A stretch of DNA of 6,773 bases from Chloroflexota bacterium (GTDB lineage: Bacteria; Chloroflexota; Chloroflexia; Thermomicrobiales; UBA6265). Below the pieces are notes generated by a model, which had not been told where the DNA came from, ran no database searches, and saw only the letters and a list, made by a program, of their open reading frames with translations. The stretch covers positions 1 through 6,773 of the forward strand of contig JAEVYR010000475.1 of NCBI GenBank assembly GCA_023392645.1, read 5' to 3'. Both the position numbers and the translations under genes were made by a program. Below are positions 6,150 to 6,773 of the stretch, piece by piece; the stretch's first letter is position 1, and each line of letters starts with the position of its first letter.

Positions 6150-6773
6150 ATGGCCACGATTGACTTGCGCGACGTGATCAAGGAATTCGGCGAGGTGCGG
6201 GCGGTGGACCGCGTGTCGTTCGGGATTCAGGACGGTGAGTTCGTCGCCCTGGTCGGCCCGTCCGGCTGCGGCAAGACCACCACCCTGAACATGCTCGCCG
6301 GACTCGAAGAGGTCACCGGCGGCACCATCAGCATCGATGGGCGCGTCATCAACGAGCTGGACCCGAAGGACCGCGACATCGCGATGGTGTTCCAGAACTA
6401 CGCGCTCTACCCCAACAAGACCGTCTACGAGAACCTCGCTTTCCCCCTGCGGATGAAGAAGGTGCCGAAGGCGGACATCGACACCCGCGTGCGCCAGACG
6501 GCGGAAGTGCTCAGCATCACCCCGCTGCTTGCGCGACGCCCGCGGGAGCTCTCCGGTGGGCAGCAGCAGCGCGTCGCCCTCGGCCGCGCGCTCGTGCGCA
6601 ACCCCAAGGTTTTCCTGATGGACGAGCCGCTGTCCAACCTGGATGCCAAGCTGCGCGTGCAGATGCGCACCGAGCTCAAGCGCTTCCATCAGGATCTCGG
6701 CGCCACCATCATCTACGTCACCCATGATCAGCTCGAAGCGATGACGATGGCCGACAAGATCGCGGTCATGAGC
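6150..6773 (+). CDS. Sugar ABC transporter ATP-binding protein, MalK/UgpC/MsmK type, 5' part
   Basis: The first 208 residues of the cytoplasmic ATPase that drives the importer; the frame stays open to the right edge. All motor motifs are intact: Walker A GPSGCGKTT (36-44), Q-loop Gln82, signature LSGGQQQR (134-141), Walker B VFLMDEP (154-160), D-loop SNLDAK (162-167) and switch His192 in THDQLEAMTMADK. VFQNYALYPNKTVYENLAFPL is typical of CUT1 ATPases. The C-terminal OB-fold regulatory domain expected in MalK-like proteins, of roughly 130-160 residues, would lie beyond the window. The start is ATG 44 nt after the permease stop, with GGGAG 11 nt upstream, a rather long spacing. Because such ATPases can serve several transporters, linkage here suggests but does not prove exclusive use by this one. 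Confidence 0.93.
   Translation, partial: MATIDLRDVIKEFGEVRAVDRVSFGIQDGEFVALVGPSGCGKTTTLNMLAGLEEVTGGTISIDGRVINELDPKDRDIAMVFQNYALYPNKTVYENLAFPLRMKKVPKADIDTRVRQTAEVLSITPLLARRPRELSGGQQQRVALGRALVRNPKVFLMDEPLSNLDAKLRVQMRTELKRFHQDLGATIIYVTHDQLEAMTMADKIAVMS

Noticed and set aside
5907..6725. A 272-codon minus-strand open frame opposite the permease end and the ATPase start.
   Set aside because: It is antisense to intact Walker and signature motifs and has no motif of its own.

Overview
The window is a GC-rich bacterial stretch holding six genes, two of them cut by the window edges. I see no RNA gene, insertion sequence, CRISPR array or phage-like feature. The GC-rich codon choice, the Tat-exported sugar-binding protein and the compact CUT1 sugar transporter would fit a Thermomicrobia-like Chloroflexota or an actinobacterium. 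That placement is an inference with modest confidence, because no taxonomic marker gene is present.

Layout. (1) At 1-617, plus strand, lies the C-terminal part of a GT20 trehalose-6-phosphate synthase (OtsA type). (2) At 618-799 is the gap between convergent genes, holding two overlapping perfect hairpins. (3) At 800-2311, minus strand, is a complete aspartate ammonia-lyase (AspA). (4) At 2312-2659 is a 348-bp divergent control region with a -10-like box for aspA, a -35/-10-like pair for the transporter operon, inverted and tandem short repeats, and a leader of about 160 nt. (5) From 2660 to the end, plus strand, runs an operon for a CUT1-type carbohydrate ABC importer: a Tat-signal solute-binding protein (2660-4183), an intergenic 13-bp hairpin, a MalF-type permease (4262-5230), a MalG-type permease starting in an ATGA overlap (5227-6105), and a MalK/UgpC/MsmK-type ATPase (6150 to beyond the right edge).

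How the genes work together. The four transporter genes form one functional unit. The binding protein captures a sugar or sugar derivative outside the membrane, the two permeases form the channel through their EAA loops, and the ATPase powers import. The hairpin after the binding-protein gene could allow more binding protein than permease to be made, as in the malE-malF arrangement. AspA (aspartate to fumarate plus ammonia) is transcribed divergently and may share regulatory sites with the transporter. The trehalose-phosphate synthase faces aspA tail to tail and is not co-transcribed with the transporter, so its closeness is only weak evidence that the importer handles trehalose or a related glucoside.

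I found no clear sign of a previously undescribed system. The less ordinary items are the structured non-coding stretches and the soluble Tat-type binding protein without a lipobox.
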